Shown one piece after another: positions 27,857 to 37,033 of a stretch of DNA of 64,000 nt. Origin of the DNA: Blastococcus capsensis. GTDB lineage: Bacteria; Actinomycetota; Actinomycetes; Mycobacteriales; Geodermatophilaceae. Every line of letters starts with the position of its first letter. Position 1 is the first letter of the stretch. The translations under genes were made by a program, and so were the position numbers. Location: assembly GCF_030165005.1 (NCBI RefSeq), contig NZ_JASNNW010000001.1, positions 186,001 through 250,000 on the forward strand, given 5' to 3'. Under the pieces are notes generated by a model. That model had not been told where the DNA came from. It worked only from the letters and a program-made list of their open reading frames with translations, and made no database searches.

Positions 27857-28597
27857 TCAGAGCCCGACCGCCCTGGCCCCGTGCTCGGCCTGCTGGGGGC
27901 TGAAACCCTCGTAGGTCAGCTGCTCAATCAGCCCCGATCGCGAGAAGGACGTGAACGACAGGTATTCCTCCGCCTTCTTGGCGGCCTGCTCGTTCCAGTC
28001 CACGGTCAGGTTGTCGACGGCCCACGTGGCGTCGCCGGTCGAGAAGCCCTCGTATTGCAGCTGCTCGATGAGGCCGGAGCGGGAGAACGACGTGAACTTC
28101 AGATAGTCCCTGGCCTTCCCGAGGGCGTTGCTCTGGGCCACGCTCCCGCCGGAGCCGGCCTCGGCTGCAGGTGACCGCGGCCTTGGCGCGGGAGCTGGCG
28201 CTGGCGCGGGTGGCGCCGCCGTCGCGGCCTGCTCGCGGCTCTCAAGCTCGGCGGCCCACTTGTCGAGCTCGGCGGCTTGGCCATCGAGCTCGGCTTCCCG
28301 CTCCGCCGCTTCCCGGATCGCCTCTTCCGCGTCTGCCTGCACTGCCCCGGCACGCTCCGACATGGCGGTGATCCGGTCCTTGGCGGCCGCGAGTTCCTGC
28401 TCGAGGTCGTGGTGCTTCTCTGCCTGCGCCCGATACTCCTCCGACTGTGTCGGGTCCGCCGAAGCCCCGGCCGCGCCGATACTGATCCCGACCACCAACG
28501 TGGCGACCGGTACGGCCCACCGCTTCCAGTCGCGGGTCTTGCCCCGCGCCGGGGCGTCCGTGATGTGCGTCGGTGGTTCCTGCTTATCCGGCTGCAT
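27857..28597 (-). CDS. Ltp-family membrane-anchored surface protein with two Ltp repeats
   Basis: A 246-residue protein. One N-terminal hydrophobic segment (WAVPVATLVVGISIGAAGAS) anchors it or acts as signal; a lipobox Cys is not present. Next comes a long Ala/Glu coiled coil (about residues 55-125), then a Pro/Ala linker and two copies of the Ltp domain. Both repeats read YLxFTSFSRSGLIEQLxYEG followed by FS. This domain (host cell surface-exposed lipoprotein, Pfam Ltp) includes the Streptococcus phage TP-J34 protein that blocks DNA injection by related phages. Here it may protect a resident element, but many actinobacterial copies are chromosomal and untested. Confidence 0.85.
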   Translation of the reverse strand: MQPDKQEPPTHITDAPARGKTRDWKRWAVPVATLVVGISIGAAGASADPTQSEEYRAQAEKHHDLEQELAAAKDRITAMSERAGAVQADAEEAIREAAEREAELDGQAAELDKWAAELESREQAATAAPPAPAPAPAPRPRSPAAEAGSGGSVAQSNALGKARDYLKFTSFSRSGLIEQLQYEGFSTGDATWAVDNLTVDWNEQAAKKAEEYLSFTSFSRSGLIEQLTYEGFSPQQAEHGARAVGL

Positions 28598-28703
28598 TGT
28601 CCGCCCCGCCTGTTGTATGTGGACGGCACGGTAGCGGCTCGGCGTGGCCTCGTCACCGCCCCGGCGTCGGACGGGAAGCGTTCCCTGTCGCTGGTGCAGC
28701 GGG

Positions 28704-28905
28704 CTATGCAGCGCCGTTCACCGGTCGGCTCCCGAACACGTCCATGGCGGCCACCATCCGGGCGGCTGCCTCGGCCGATGGCCGGGTGTAGCCGGCCATG
28801 GTGAGCGGCGACGAGTGCCCCATCTGCTCCTGCACCATGCGGACGTCCTTGGAGAGCTGGTAGGCGACGGTGCCGTAGCGGTGGCGCAGCTGGAGCAGGT
28901 GACGT
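28704..28905 (-). pseudogene. C-terminal remnant of a tyrosine recombinase (phage-type integrase)
   Basis: About 65 codons before a TAG at 28704 carry the end of a tyrosine integrase: QLRHRYGTVAYQL holds the His-x-x-Arg pair, MVQEQMGHSSPLTMAGYTRP holds the second His and the nucleophilic Tyr, followed by AAARMVAAMDVFG. The N-terminal 80% is missing; sequence upstream belongs to the DUF732 gene end. It is a relic of an integrated element and supports foreign origin for this segment. No att repeat or tRNA was found beside it. Confidence 0.75.
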
Positions 28906-28920
28906 CGATGCCGAGCTCGC

Positions 28921-29358
28921 TCACTCGAGGATGTCGCTCACATGCTCAGGGCAGAAACCGACGGCCGACATAGCTGCGAACGCGCGGAACTCGGACTCGG
29001 GCATTGTCGCCCCTGGCGATACCAGGGCGATGAGTTCAGGCATCGTGCCGCCGCGGTTGAAGTGGACGCAGACCAGGTCGGCCAGTTCGAGGGTGTCCGC
29101 AGCGTTGCCGTAGCGCGGGATGAACCCGGACTCCTCCATGTTGTCGAGGAACACCCGCTCGATCTCCGCCCGCGGCAGCTGATCCGCCGGAAACGGTTTC
29201 GTAGCCGTCGCACTCTCGGACGTGGACGGCGATGCCGTAGAAGTCGCCCGATCTGACGCGGTCGACGACGATGCGGTGCCTTCCCGCAGTTCCTCGTCGC
29301 TGCCTCCGCAACCCGTCAGCATCGCCAGAGCGGTGGCCGCTATCAGGGCCTTGCGCAT
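28921..29358 (-). CDS. DUF732-type secreted lipoprotein
   Basis: A 145-residue protein with a lipoprotein signal (MRKALIAATALAMLTGCGG; lipobox LTGC), a Ser/Thr-rich linker of about 35 residues, and a compact C-terminal domain. That domain has RVFLDNMEESGFIPRYGNAA, DLVCVHFNRGG and AMSAVGFCPEH: the two Cys and the LxxxGI/F-type helix of DUF732, a family of small mycobacterial secreted proteins of unknown role. It has a clear ATG with GGAGG before it. Confidence 0.75.
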   Translation of the reverse strand: MRKALIAATALAMLTGCGGSDEELREGTASSSTASDRATSTASPSTSESATATKPFPADQLPRAEIERVFLDNMEESGFIPRYGNAADTLELADLVCVHFNRGGTMPELIALVSPGATMPESEFRAFAAMSAVGFCPEHVSDILE

Positions 29359-29560
29359 GGTTCCTCCAGAAGCAGATTCGGTGCGCAGCCCACCACAGCG
29401 GGCCGACGATGTCTCGTAGGCGAAGACGTGCGGCGACAGCGGGCCGCCCGGCAACGTCGCCTCTGGGGTACCGCGACGACCGACGGCCCACCGGTCACCT
29501 TCGACGTCCTCCAAGCCCGAACGGTCCTCACCAACCCCTTCCCCTGACCACGCGAAGCTG

Positions 29561-29731
29561 TCAGGGGGCTGCTCTACGGCCGACCCCCCGCGGCTGGAAG
29601 ACGAACACCCGCCCGACCGGCTCGGCACCGATCGACGGAGCCAGCGCGTCGGCGATCCGAGGCTCCGCGCCTGCCCGGCTCGGTGCGGCCTGCCGCCCGG
29701 GCGCCGGACGCAGCGCCGGCGCACCGGTCAC
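29561..29731 (-). CDS. Short coupled ORF of unknown function
   Basis: A 56-residue frame whose GTG overlaps the stop of the dynamin-like gene (GTGA). It has strong G/C third-position bias and ends RIADALAPSIGAEPVGRVFV followed by a short basic tail. No known domain. The coupling and codon bias favour a real but small protein, or a relic. Confidence 0.4.
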   Translation of the reverse strand: MTGAPALRPAPGRQAAPSRAGAEPRIADALAPSIGAEPVGRVFVFQPRGVGRRAAP

Positions 29732-31344
29732 CGCGCGGCGGTGGTCACCGCCCCGCAGAACCGGGCGGCCTCGTCCCGCACCTCCGCCATCGGTGCCAGC
29801 AGCTCCTCCTCCGCCACGCCGCGGACGGCCGCACGCAACCTCCGGTCGGCCGCCCGGGCCTGCCGCCGGGCCCGCAGGCTCACCAGCGGCCGGGCCACCA
29901 GGGCCAGGAGCGCCCCGGCCAGCAGCCCGCCTCCGACCAGCAGCGTGGGCAGGGGCAGCCCTTCGACCCGGGGCAACGGCACGACGTCGTCCAGCTGGAA
30001 GAACCCCAGCCCTACCAGGGCCAGCAGCCAGAGCGCACCCACGAGGGCGGTGACCAGCAGCAGCCACTGCAGCCCACCGGCCGCCCGCTGCCACAGCGGT
30101 ACCCGGTCGGAGCCCAGCTCGGTGCCGCCGACCGCCCGGTCCAGCGCGTCGGCGAGCCGGTCCTCGGACACCTCCGCGGTGCGCCGCAGCTCGTCCCGCC
30201 AGGCCGGTGCCAGACCGTCGGCCGCGGCGTCCCGGACCTCCCGCACGGCGGTGGCCATCCGCGCCCGTTCCACGGCTCCGGCCGACGGCAGCGAGGTGCG
30301 GGCCCGCTCGTCGCCCAGGTGCAGGCGGGTCAACGGATCGGGCCGCAGCTTCCGCGTCCAGCGCAGCACCGGCCAGCCGGTGCGGCCGGTGCCCGTCCGT
30401 CGGGTGGAGCGCTCGACGGCGGCGGTGACCGTAGGCACCCCGGCCGCTTCGGCCAGGGCGTCGGTGAGGTCGTCCACCACGTCCCCGGGAACGGACCCGC
30501 CCGCGGCCGGCCGCCCCCACCGGCGGGAACTGCCGGCCGCCTCCTCGGGGCAGTGCACGGCCAGCTCCGCGGCGCTGCCCCGCACGTCGGCCAGCAGCCG
30601 CTCGGTGGCCGCCCGCCGGGCGCCCACCCGGCGGGCCAGCTCCCCACGGAGCTCCGCCAGCCCCGCGCCGGTCCGCGCCGACACCGCGAGCACCGGGGTG
30701 GCGGCCAGCCCCTCCCGGTCGAGCAGCCCGCGCAGGTCGGCCAGGCAGGCGCGCGCGGCGGCCTCGTCCAGCCGGTCGATCTGGTTCAGCACCACCATCA
30801 GCACCCCGGCGTGCCCCGCCAGCGGGGCCAGGTAGCGCTCGTGCACCGCGGCGTCGGCGTACTTCTGCGGGTCCAGCACCCACACCAGGACGTCGACCAG
30901 CCCGACCAGGCGGTCGACCTCCAGCCGGTGCTCCAGCCGCACGCTGTCGTGGTCGGGGAGATCGAGCAGGACCAGTCCGTCCAGGGCCGCCTCCGGCTCG
31001 CGCCGGTGCCGGCGGGGCACCTCGAGCCAGTCGAGCAACCGGTCGGCGCCGTCGTCGGGGCGCCCCCACACGGTGGCGTGCGCGACCCCGGTGGTGGGTC
31101 GGCGCACCCCCGGCGTGCTCACCTCGCTGCCCGACAGCGCGTTGAACAGCGTGGATTTGCCGCTGCCGGTGGCGCCGGCCAGCGCCACGACCGTCGCGTC
31201 GCCGAGAGCCTCGCGGGCGCCGGCCTTGGCCAGCACGGCGCGGGCCTGGCCCACCTCCGGGGCATCGAGCCGGCCCTCGGCCACCTCCACGGCCTCCCGC
31301 AGCGCGATCAGCCGGTCCGCCAGCGACCGGTCCGGTGTCCTCAT
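29728..31344 (-). CDS. Membrane-anchored dynamin-like GTPase (second of pair)
   Basis: A 538-residue GTPase. G1 is ALAGATGSGKSTLFNAL (P-loop at about residues 57-64), G2 is a Thr in RRPTTGVAHATVW, G3 is LLDLPDHDS and G4 is LNQIDRLD. Near the C-terminus there are two hydrophobic segments (WLLLVTALVGALWLLALVGL and LLVGGGLLAGALLALVA), so it is tied to the membrane. Its ATG overlaps the stop of the first GTPase gene. An adjacent pair of such GTPases with membrane segments recalls DynA/DynB of Streptomyces, which act in septation; that match is inferred from layout and needs alignment. Confidence 0.85.
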   Translation of the reverse strand: MRTPDRSLADRLIALREAVEVAEGRLDAPEVGQARAVLAKAGAREALGDATVVALAGATGSGKSTLFNALSGSEVSTPGVRRPTTGVAHATVWGRPDDGADRLLDWLEVPRRHRREPEAALDGLVLLDLPDHDSVRLEHRLEVDRLVGLVDVLVWVLDPQKYADAAVHERYLAPLAGHAGVLMVVLNQIDRLDEAAARACLADLRGLLDREGLAATPVLAVSARTGAGLAELRGELARRVGARRAATERLLADVRGSAAELAVHCPEEAAGSSRRWGRPAAGGSVPGDVVDDLTDALAEAAGVPTVTAAVERSTRRTGTGRTGWPVLRWTRKLRPDPLTRLHLGDERARTSLPSAGAVERARMATAVREVRDAAADGLAPAWRDELRRTAEVSEDRLADALDRAVGGTELGSDRVPLWQRAAGGLQWLLLVTALVGALWLLALVGLGFFQLDDVVPLPRVEGLPLPTLLVGGGLLAGALLALVARPLVSLRARRQARAADRRLRAAVRGVAEEELLAPMAEVRDEAARFCGAVTTAAR

Positions 31345-33056
31345 GCCCCCGCCCGCCGGGCCTCGGCCAGGCCGCGGACCGCGGCGCGCAGCTCGTCGGC
31401 GTCGGCCCGCGCGGGGCCGACGGCGTCGACCCGGGCGTCGAACCGGTCCTGCTCGTAGCGGAGCAGGCCGTCGGCCCGCTCCTCGAGGTCCGTCCGCGCA
31501 CGCTCGGCCAGGGCCCGCACCGCGGCGTCCCCGAACACCGCCTCCAGGACCCGCTGCCCCACCGCCGTCGTCCCGCCGGCCACGGCCACCTCACCGCCGA
31601 GCAGCCCACCGGTGTGGGCGAACACGGCCACCATCACCACCGCCCCCGTGCCGCTGACGCCCCAGGACAAGAACCGGGCGCGCGTGCGCTTGTCGGCCCC
31701 CTCCTCCCGGACCAGTTCGAGCACGGCGCCCTGCCAGTCGCGCACCTGTGCCCCCGCCGCCTCGGGGAAGTCGCCGGACACCCGGGACAGCTCGCGCTCC
31801 TCCCCTGCCAGCAACGGCGGTCCGGCCGGCAGCGCCCGCCAGGCCGTGACGGTCCGCTCCGCGGCCCGGTCGGCCTCGGCCCGCAGCAGGTGCTCGACGC
31901 TGCTCTCCAGGGCGCCCTGCAGGCTCTCCGCCGGCGCCGGGCGGCCGGTGAGCGCCGCGGCGAGCCGGTCGCGCACCCGGCCGACCCGGCTCTGCAGGGT
32001 GCGCATCCATTCCCCGGTGCCCACGAACTCCTGCCAGCGGGCCAGGACCTCCCCGCGCAGCAGGCTGCCGCTGCGGATGCCCTCGTCCACGCCGTCCCGG
32101 GCCGCGTCGTAGGCCGCGGTCGCCGCCTCGCGCAGGGCCCCGGCGGCCGACAGCTGTTCCTCGACGGCGGTCACCACCGAACCGGTGCGCTCCTGCAGGC
32201 TGCCCAGCGCGCCCTCCAGGGTCTGCCGGACGACGGCCGCCCGCTGCTCCTGGTCGGCGGCCAGGCCGTGCAGCCAGTCGCGCAGAGGAGCCACCTGCTC
32301 CTCGGGCAGCCGACCGTCGTCCAGGGGGCGCTCCTCGATCACGAACAGCCGTGCCGCCGCGAGCCCGGCGCGCGTCAGCATCCCGGCCAGGTCGGCGGAG
32401 ACCTCCGCCGACGCCTCCGCCGACGCCTCCGGCGGCACGCGGTCGAGGACGACGGCCAGCGCCGTCCCGCGCTCCTGGGCGGTGCGCAGCACGTCCCACG
32501 GCACGGCGTCGGCGTAGCGGGCTGCCGTCGTGACGAACACCCACAGGTCGGCCGCGGCCAGCAGCTGGCCGGCGAGGTCGCGGTTGGACGCCACGACGGA
32601 GTCGACGTCCGGGGCGTCGAGCAGGGCCAGGCCGGGCGGGACGTCGTCGCGCACCACCAGCCGCACGGTCCCGGGCCCGCCGTCGCCCCCGGTGACCCGC
32701 GCCAGGCCCGGCAGCACCCGGTCGCCGGCAAAACTGGCCGCGTCGGCCCGGGAGCAGACCAGCACGGGGGCGCGGGTCGTCGGGCGGAGCACCCCGGCGG
32801 TCGTGACCGGGGCGCCGACCAGGCTGTTGACCAGCGTGGACTTCCCGGCACCGGTGGATCCGCCGATGACGGTGAGCAGCGGGGCGTCGAGGTCCCGCAG
32901 CCGCGGCAGCAGGTAGTCGTCGATCTGGTCCGTCACGCCCCGGGCGGCCCGGACGGCGACGTCTCGTCCCGGCGTGGCCAGGCCCAGCGGTGCGGCGGCG
33001 AGGCGGTCGCGGAGCACCGTCAAGGCGTCGGGCAGGCGCGGTGGCGGCGGAGTCAC
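31341..33056 (-). CDS. Dynamin-like GTPase (first of pair)
   Basis: A 571-residue GTPase. G1 is VIGGSTGAGKSTLVNSLVG, G2 includes LRPTTRAPVLV, G3 is LLDAPDVDSV and VLDRVPPEA stands at the G4 place with Asp. A long helical region follows, with one hydrophobic stretch (GTGAVVMVAVFAHTGGLLGG) near residue 470. Three tandem ASAE-type triplets (ASAEASAEVSAD) mark a small repeat near residue 215. It starts with a proline-rich GTG-led N-terminus and overlaps its partner gene, so both are made together and may act as a heteromer on the membrane. Confidence 0.85.
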   Translation of the reverse strand: MTPPPPRLPDALTVLRDRLAAAPLGLATPGRDVAVRAARGVTDQIDDYLLPRLRDLDAPLLTVIGGSTGAGKSTLVNSLVGAPVTTAGVLRPTTRAPVLVCSRADAASFAGDRVLPGLARVTGGDGGPGTVRLVVRDDVPPGLALLDAPDVDSVVASNRDLAGQLLAAADLWVFVTTAARYADAVPWDVLRTAQERGTALAVVLDRVPPEASAEASAEVSADLAGMLTRAGLAAARLFVIEERPLDDGRLPEEQVAPLRDWLHGLAADQEQRAAVVRQTLEGALGSLQERTGSVVTAVEEQLSAAGALREAATAAYDAARDGVDEGIRSGSLLRGEVLARWQEFVGTGEWMRTLQSRVGRVRDRLAAALTGRPAPAESLQGALESSVEHLLRAEADRAAERTVTAWRALPAGPPLLAGEERELSRVSGDFPEAAGAQVRDWQGAVLELVREEGADKRTRARFLSWGVSGTGAVVMVAVFAHTGGLLGGEVAVAGGTTAVGQRVLEAVFGDAAVRALAERARTDLEERADGLLRYEQDRFDARVDAVGPARADADELRAAVRGLAEARRAGA

Positions 33057-33096
33057 GATGCCCCACTGCCCCGGGACGCCACCGGCTACCCGCCGG

Positions 33097-33735
33097 TCAC
33101 TCCGCCAGCCGGGCGCGCTCCTCGCGCAGCGCCTGGAACACCCGCCGGCGGATGCGGTCCTGCTCCTTCTCCGCGATGTCGACGAACCGGATGCTCATCA
33201 CCCAGCGGGCCCCCCGGGCCTGCAACCGGATCACCTCCGCGGTGGTCTTCACCGGGCCGACCTCGAAGGCGATCGACAGCGCCAGCGTGGTGCCGGCGTC
33301 GGGGGCCAGCCCGAAGCCCTCGAACTCGGCACGGGTCCCGGCCTCGCTGACGTCGATGGTGGTCCCGTTGAGCTCCACGTTGCCGATCCGGGCCTGGACG
33401 GGGAGGGGCATGCGGCCACGGACCGCGGCGCGGCGCTGGCTGTGCTCCGCCACGCCGGTGACGGTGAGCCTCCAGCGCACGACCGCGCCCTGCTGCACCT
33501 CCAGCACGTCGGCCGGCAGCGCACGCTGGCCGTCGTCGGTCTTCCAGAACACCTCCACGGGGTCGCCCACCCTGACGACGGTGTCCCCGACGTACTCGCC
33601 GGCGGAAGGGCGGAGCGAGATCACGCCCTCGTGGACCACCTCGACCCGCGCGGTGACGGCGATGTTCGTGCCGGCCAACCGCACCTCGGCCTCGGTCTGC
33701 TCCACCGGGTGGTCGACGCCGGGAACGCTGCTCAT
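33097..33735 (-). CDS. PilZ-domain cyclic di-GMP receptor
   Basis: A 212-residue protein. The C-terminal half is a PilZ domain with QRRAAVRGRMPLPV (RxxxR binding motif) and IDVSEAGTRAEF (D/NxSxxG motif), both needed to bind cyclic di-GMP. The N-terminal half resembles the YcgR-N flagellar brake fold in many actinobacterial homologues. It lies just upstream in position of the GTPase pair and near the GGDEF-EAL gene, so it is a likely receptor for signals made here. No motility genes are in the window. Confidence 0.88.
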   Translation of the reverse strand: MSSVPGVDHPVEQTEAEVRLAGTNIAVTARVEVVHEGVISLRPSAGEYVGDTVVRVGDPVEVFWKTDDGQRALPADVLEVQQGAVVRWRLTVTGVAEHSQRRAAVRGRMPLPVQARIGNVELNGTTIDVSEAGTRAEFEGFGLAPDAGTTLALSIAFEVGPVKTTAEVIRLQARGARWVMSIRFVDIAEKEQDRIRRRVFQALREERARLAE

Positions 33736-33964
33736 GGAACCTCTCTCGATGGGGCGCTCGCGCAGGCGGCCGGGTCGCGCCGCCGTGCCCGCACGGGAAC
33801 CGTAACCGCCGTCCGGGGACCGCCCCCCTCGCGGCCCGGCGACGCGCCGGGCGGACAGGCCGCCACGCCGGGGTGATCGGCACGGTCAGGTGTTGGCTGA
33901 GCGATCGCCGAGCGCGCCACCCGTCCGGGTGACCCGGGCGGCATCAGCTCAGATCACCCGGGGG

Positions 33965-34684
33965 TCAGCCGTTGCGGCGGGCGGTGAACCCGGCGACGAA
34001 GTCGCGCAGGCTCCGGGTCGGCCGCAGCCACGCGCCGTCCGGCGGAAGCGCGTCGAGACGCACCCGGTCCAGGGGCTCGGTGAACGCGCCGGGGACGTCC
34101 TCGATGTCGATGAACTCCAGCAGGTCCGAGCCGATGGCGTATCCGGCCACCTCGCTGAACGCGACGACGACGACCTGGACGCCCTGCCGGGCGAGGTCCT
34201 CCAGCGGGTCGGCGAAGTTGCGCCCGTCGCCGGAGAACACGACCAGCCGCCGCAGCCGGTGGCTGTGCTGCCGGACGGCGATGTGGTCCAGCATGTCCTG
34301 GTCGATGTCGTCGTCCGGCTGGCTCTTCGGCCGGGCGAACACCGAGTACCCGAAGCCACGGAGCGCCTCGACCCACCGCTGCAGCGACCCGGGCTGCGGC
34401 GGGATGTTGGCGAAGACGCAGGCCTCCACGTCCGACGCCGTGTCACTGCCACCGGCGTCACCCCCACCCGCCTCACCGGTGCCCTCGACGAACCAGGCGG
34501 CGATCGCGTCGAAGCGCGGCCGGGACGCCGCCGTGGGCCGGGCGCCGATGACCGTCGACAGGGTCATGTCGATGTTGGGGGCGTCCCAGATGAGCAGGTC
34601 CAGCGGGGGCCGCCCTCGGCCGTCGTCGACGGCGCGCGCCGGCTCCTCGGCGAGCCCGGGTACGTCCTCGGAGATGTCCAGCAC
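33965..34684 (-). CDS. NYN-domain protein (PIN-like RNase family)
   Basis: A 239-residue protein with the NYN pattern: LDLLIWDAPNIDMTLSTVIG with the first Asp and Asn, then DIDQDMLDHIAVRQ and LVVFSGDGRNFADPLEDLAR with later acidic residues, and VVVAFSEVAGYAIGSDLLEF. These acidic clusters coordinate metal in PIN-like nucleases. Homologues are linked to RNA turnover. The GTG at 34684 gives VLDISEDVPG. About 230 gene-free bases follow it. Confidence 0.85.
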   Translation of the reverse strand: MLDISEDVPGLAEEPARAVDDGRGRPPLDLLIWDAPNIDMTLSTVIGARPTAASRPRFDAIAAWFVEGTGEAGGGDAGGSDTASDVEACVFANIPPQPGSLQRWVEALRGFGYSVFARPKSQPDDDIDQDMLDHIAVRQHSHRLRRLVVFSGDGRNFADPLEDLARQGVQVVVVAFSEVAGYAIGSDLLEFIDIEDVPGAFTEPLDRVRLDALPPDGAWLRPTRSLRDFVAGFTARRNG

Positions 34685-34800
34685 GGGCCCAGTGTGCCCG
34701 GCGTCGCCCGCCGTCGTCGCCGGGGGCGACGGGACGTGCACGGCGGAGGATCGCGGCGGACCGGCCGGGGACGTGGCTCGCCGGCCCGGGCGGCGGACGC

Positions 34801-36912
34801 TCACCTCGCGGCGGGAACGGCCCGCCCGCCGGCCGCCAGCGCACAGACGTCGCCGCCGGCCTGCCGCACCTCGCGGACCCACTCGGGCAGGCGCTCGGCC
34901 GGCATGGGGTGCCCCAGCAGCCAGCCCTGGGCCATGTCGCACCCGGCCGCCTGCACCATCCTCAGGTGCTCGACCGTCTCGATCCCCTCGGCCACCGAAC
35001 GGATGCCCAGCGTCCGGGTGAGCCCGACGATCGCCGTGAGCACCGCGCCGGTCTCGCCGGCGGCGACCCGCTCGGCGGCGGCGAGCAACGAGCGGTCGAT
35101 CTTCAGCGTGCCGATGGGCAGGGCGAACAGCTGGGCCAGCGACGACCATCCGGTGCCGAAGTCGTCGATCGCCACCCGGACGCCGAACCCGCGCAGCAGG
35201 GACAGCTGGTCCTCGGCGCGGGTGGGGTCCTCGGCGACGCTGGTCTCGGTCAGCTCGAGGATCAGCTGGTCGGCCGGCAGCCCGGAGTGCTGGAGGGCCA
35301 CCCGGACGTCGCGCACGAGCGTCTCGGTGGAGAAGTGCCGGGCGCTGACGTTCACCGACATCCGCAGGTTCAGGCCCTGGGCGGCCCACTGGGCCGCCTT
35401 GAGGGTGGTCTCGCGCAGCAGCCAGCGGGTGATCGGGATGATCTGGCCGGTCTCCTCGGCCACGGAGAGGAAGGTGTCGGGCGAGAGCAGGCCGCGCTCG
35501 GGGTGCTGCCAGCGCACCAGGGCCTCCACGCCCTCGACGTGGCCGGTGTCCAGCCGGACGACGGGCTGGTAATGCACGACCAGCTGGTCGATGGCGTCAC
35601 CGCGGAGCCGGGTGGCCACCTCCAGCCGCCAGCGGGCCGCCTCGCGCAACGCCGGGGAGAACAGGTGCACCCGGTCCCGGCCGGAGCTCTTGGCGGCGAA
35701 CATCGCGGCGTCGGCATCGCTGAGCAGGTGGTGGGCGTCGCGGACCTCCGGCCGCGCGACCGCCACGCCGATGCTGGCGCTGACCGGCACGGAGATCTCG
35801 CCGACGGCGAAGGGCCGTCCGAACGCCGACTGCAGCCGGAACGCCAGGGCCGCGGCCTCGGAGGCGTCGCAGCCGTGCGCGAGGACGACGAACTGGTCCG
35901 CCCCCAGCCGCGCCACCGCGTCACCGGGTCGGATCTGCTCGGAGATCCGGCCGCCCACCAGCCGCAGCAGCTCGTCACCGATCTGGTGCCCGAGCGAGTC
36001 GTTGACCGTCTTGAAGCCGTCCAGGTCCAGCACCAGCAACGCCACCCCCGCGCGGTGGTCGGCGGCGAGCGCCTCACCGGTGAGCTCGAGCAGCCGCGAC
36101 CGGTTGGGCAGCCCGGTCAGGTCGTCGTGCTGCGCCCGCCACAGGAGCTGTTCCTGCGCCCGCACCTGGTCGGTGATGTCGGTGTGGGTGATCACCACCC
36201 GCCCCTCGTCGTCGACCCGCGTGGCCTGGAGGTGGAACCAGCCGATGCCCTGGCGGTTCGCGCAGGAGTAGTTCCAGCGGAACGTGCCGTCGTCGGACGG
36301 TTCCTCCCCGTCGAGCAGGGCACGCAGGCCCGCGGCCAGGCCGGCGTGCACCTGCGGTTCCAGCCCGCGGGACATGACCATCAGGTAGTCCTCGCCCGCG
36401 CGGCCGGGGAGGACGACGTCGGGCAAGGTCTCGCCGATGCGGATCCAGGCCCCGTTGGTTGAGAGGATGCGGCCGTCCCGGCCGACGAGGACGGTGGGGG
36501 AGGGCAGCGCCTCGAGCACCGCGGTCAGCTGGCGCACCTGGGCGTCGCGCTCCAGGTCGCGACGGTGGCGGAGGTCGACGTCGCGGAAGAGCACGGCCGC
36601 CCCGGCGGGATCGGGGAAGATCCGGACCTCGTACCAGCGCCCCTTGGGCTCGTAGAGGAACTGGAACTCCCGCGGCCGGCCGTCCTCGAGCACCTGGTGG
36701 TACTGGTCCTCGGCCAGCGATCCCCGCAGCCCCGGGAAGGCGTCACGGGCGTCGCGGCCGAGGAGCTCGTCGGCGGAGTGCCCCAGCAGGCGTTCTGCGG
36801 ACGCGTTCAGATAGGCGAAGCGGCCGTGCTGGTCCAGGCGGTAGACGGCATCCGGCACGCTGCTCAACGGGTCGGTCCGCACCCCTGAGGGCCGGTCGTC
36901 GCCTGGTTGCAC
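34801..36912 (-). CDS. PAS-PAS-GGDEF-EAL protein with degenerate GGDEF; likely cyclic di-GMP phosphodiesterase
   Basis: A 703-residue signalling protein. Two PAS domains (about residues 15-115 and 125-245) precede GGDEF (about 255-420) and EAL (about 430-685). The cyclase signature reads RLGADQF instead of GGDEF, and lacks the metal-binding second acidic residue, so synthesis is unlikely; the RPGD I-site is kept. The EAL domain has EALVRW, ELTETSV, AIDDFGTGWSSL, LKIDRSL and AEGIET, all needed for hydrolysis. It should thus break down cyclic di-GMP, with GGDEF perhaps sensing GTP. GTG start at 36912. Confidence 0.92.
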   Translation of the reverse strand: MQPGDDRPSGVRTDPLSSVPDAVYRLDQHGRFAYLNASAERLLGHSADELLGRDARDAFPGLRGSLAEDQYHQVLEDGRPREFQFLYEPKGRWYEVRIFPDPAGAAVLFRDVDLRHRRDLERDAQVRQLTAVLEALPSPTVLVGRDGRILSTNGAWIRIGETLPDVVLPGRAGEDYLMVMSRGLEPQVHAGLAAGLRALLDGEEPSDDGTFRWNYSCANRQGIGWFHLQATRVDDEGRVVITHTDITDQVRAQEQLLWRAQHDDLTGLPNRSRLLELTGEALAADHRAGVALLVLDLDGFKTVNDSLGHQIGDELLRLVGGRISEQIRPGDAVARLGADQFVVLAHGCDASEAAALAFRLQSAFGRPFAVGEISVPVSASIGVAVARPEVRDAHHLLSDADAAMFAAKSSGRDRVHLFSPALREAARWRLEVATRLRGDAIDQLVVHYQPVVRLDTGHVEGVEALVRWQHPERGLLSPDTFLSVAEETGQIIPITRWLLRETTLKAAQWAAQGLNLRMSVNVSARHFSTETLVRDVRVALQHSGLPADQLILELTETSVAEDPTRAEDQLSLLRGFGVRVAIDDFGTGWSSLAQLFALPIGTLKIDRSLLAAAERVAAGETGAVLTAIVGLTRTLGIRSVAEGIETVEHLRMVQAAGCDMAQGWLLGHPMPAERLPEWVREVRQAGGDVCALAAGGRAVPAAR

Positions 36913-37033
36913 GCTGCCCGCTCTCGTTCACCGATCGTCCGTCCGCAGCCACGGACGACGGGCACGGACCACCCGTGGAGTTCGACGGGCAGCACGTGGA
37001 CCGTCCCTCAGAGTAGTAGTTCCGGTCACCCTT

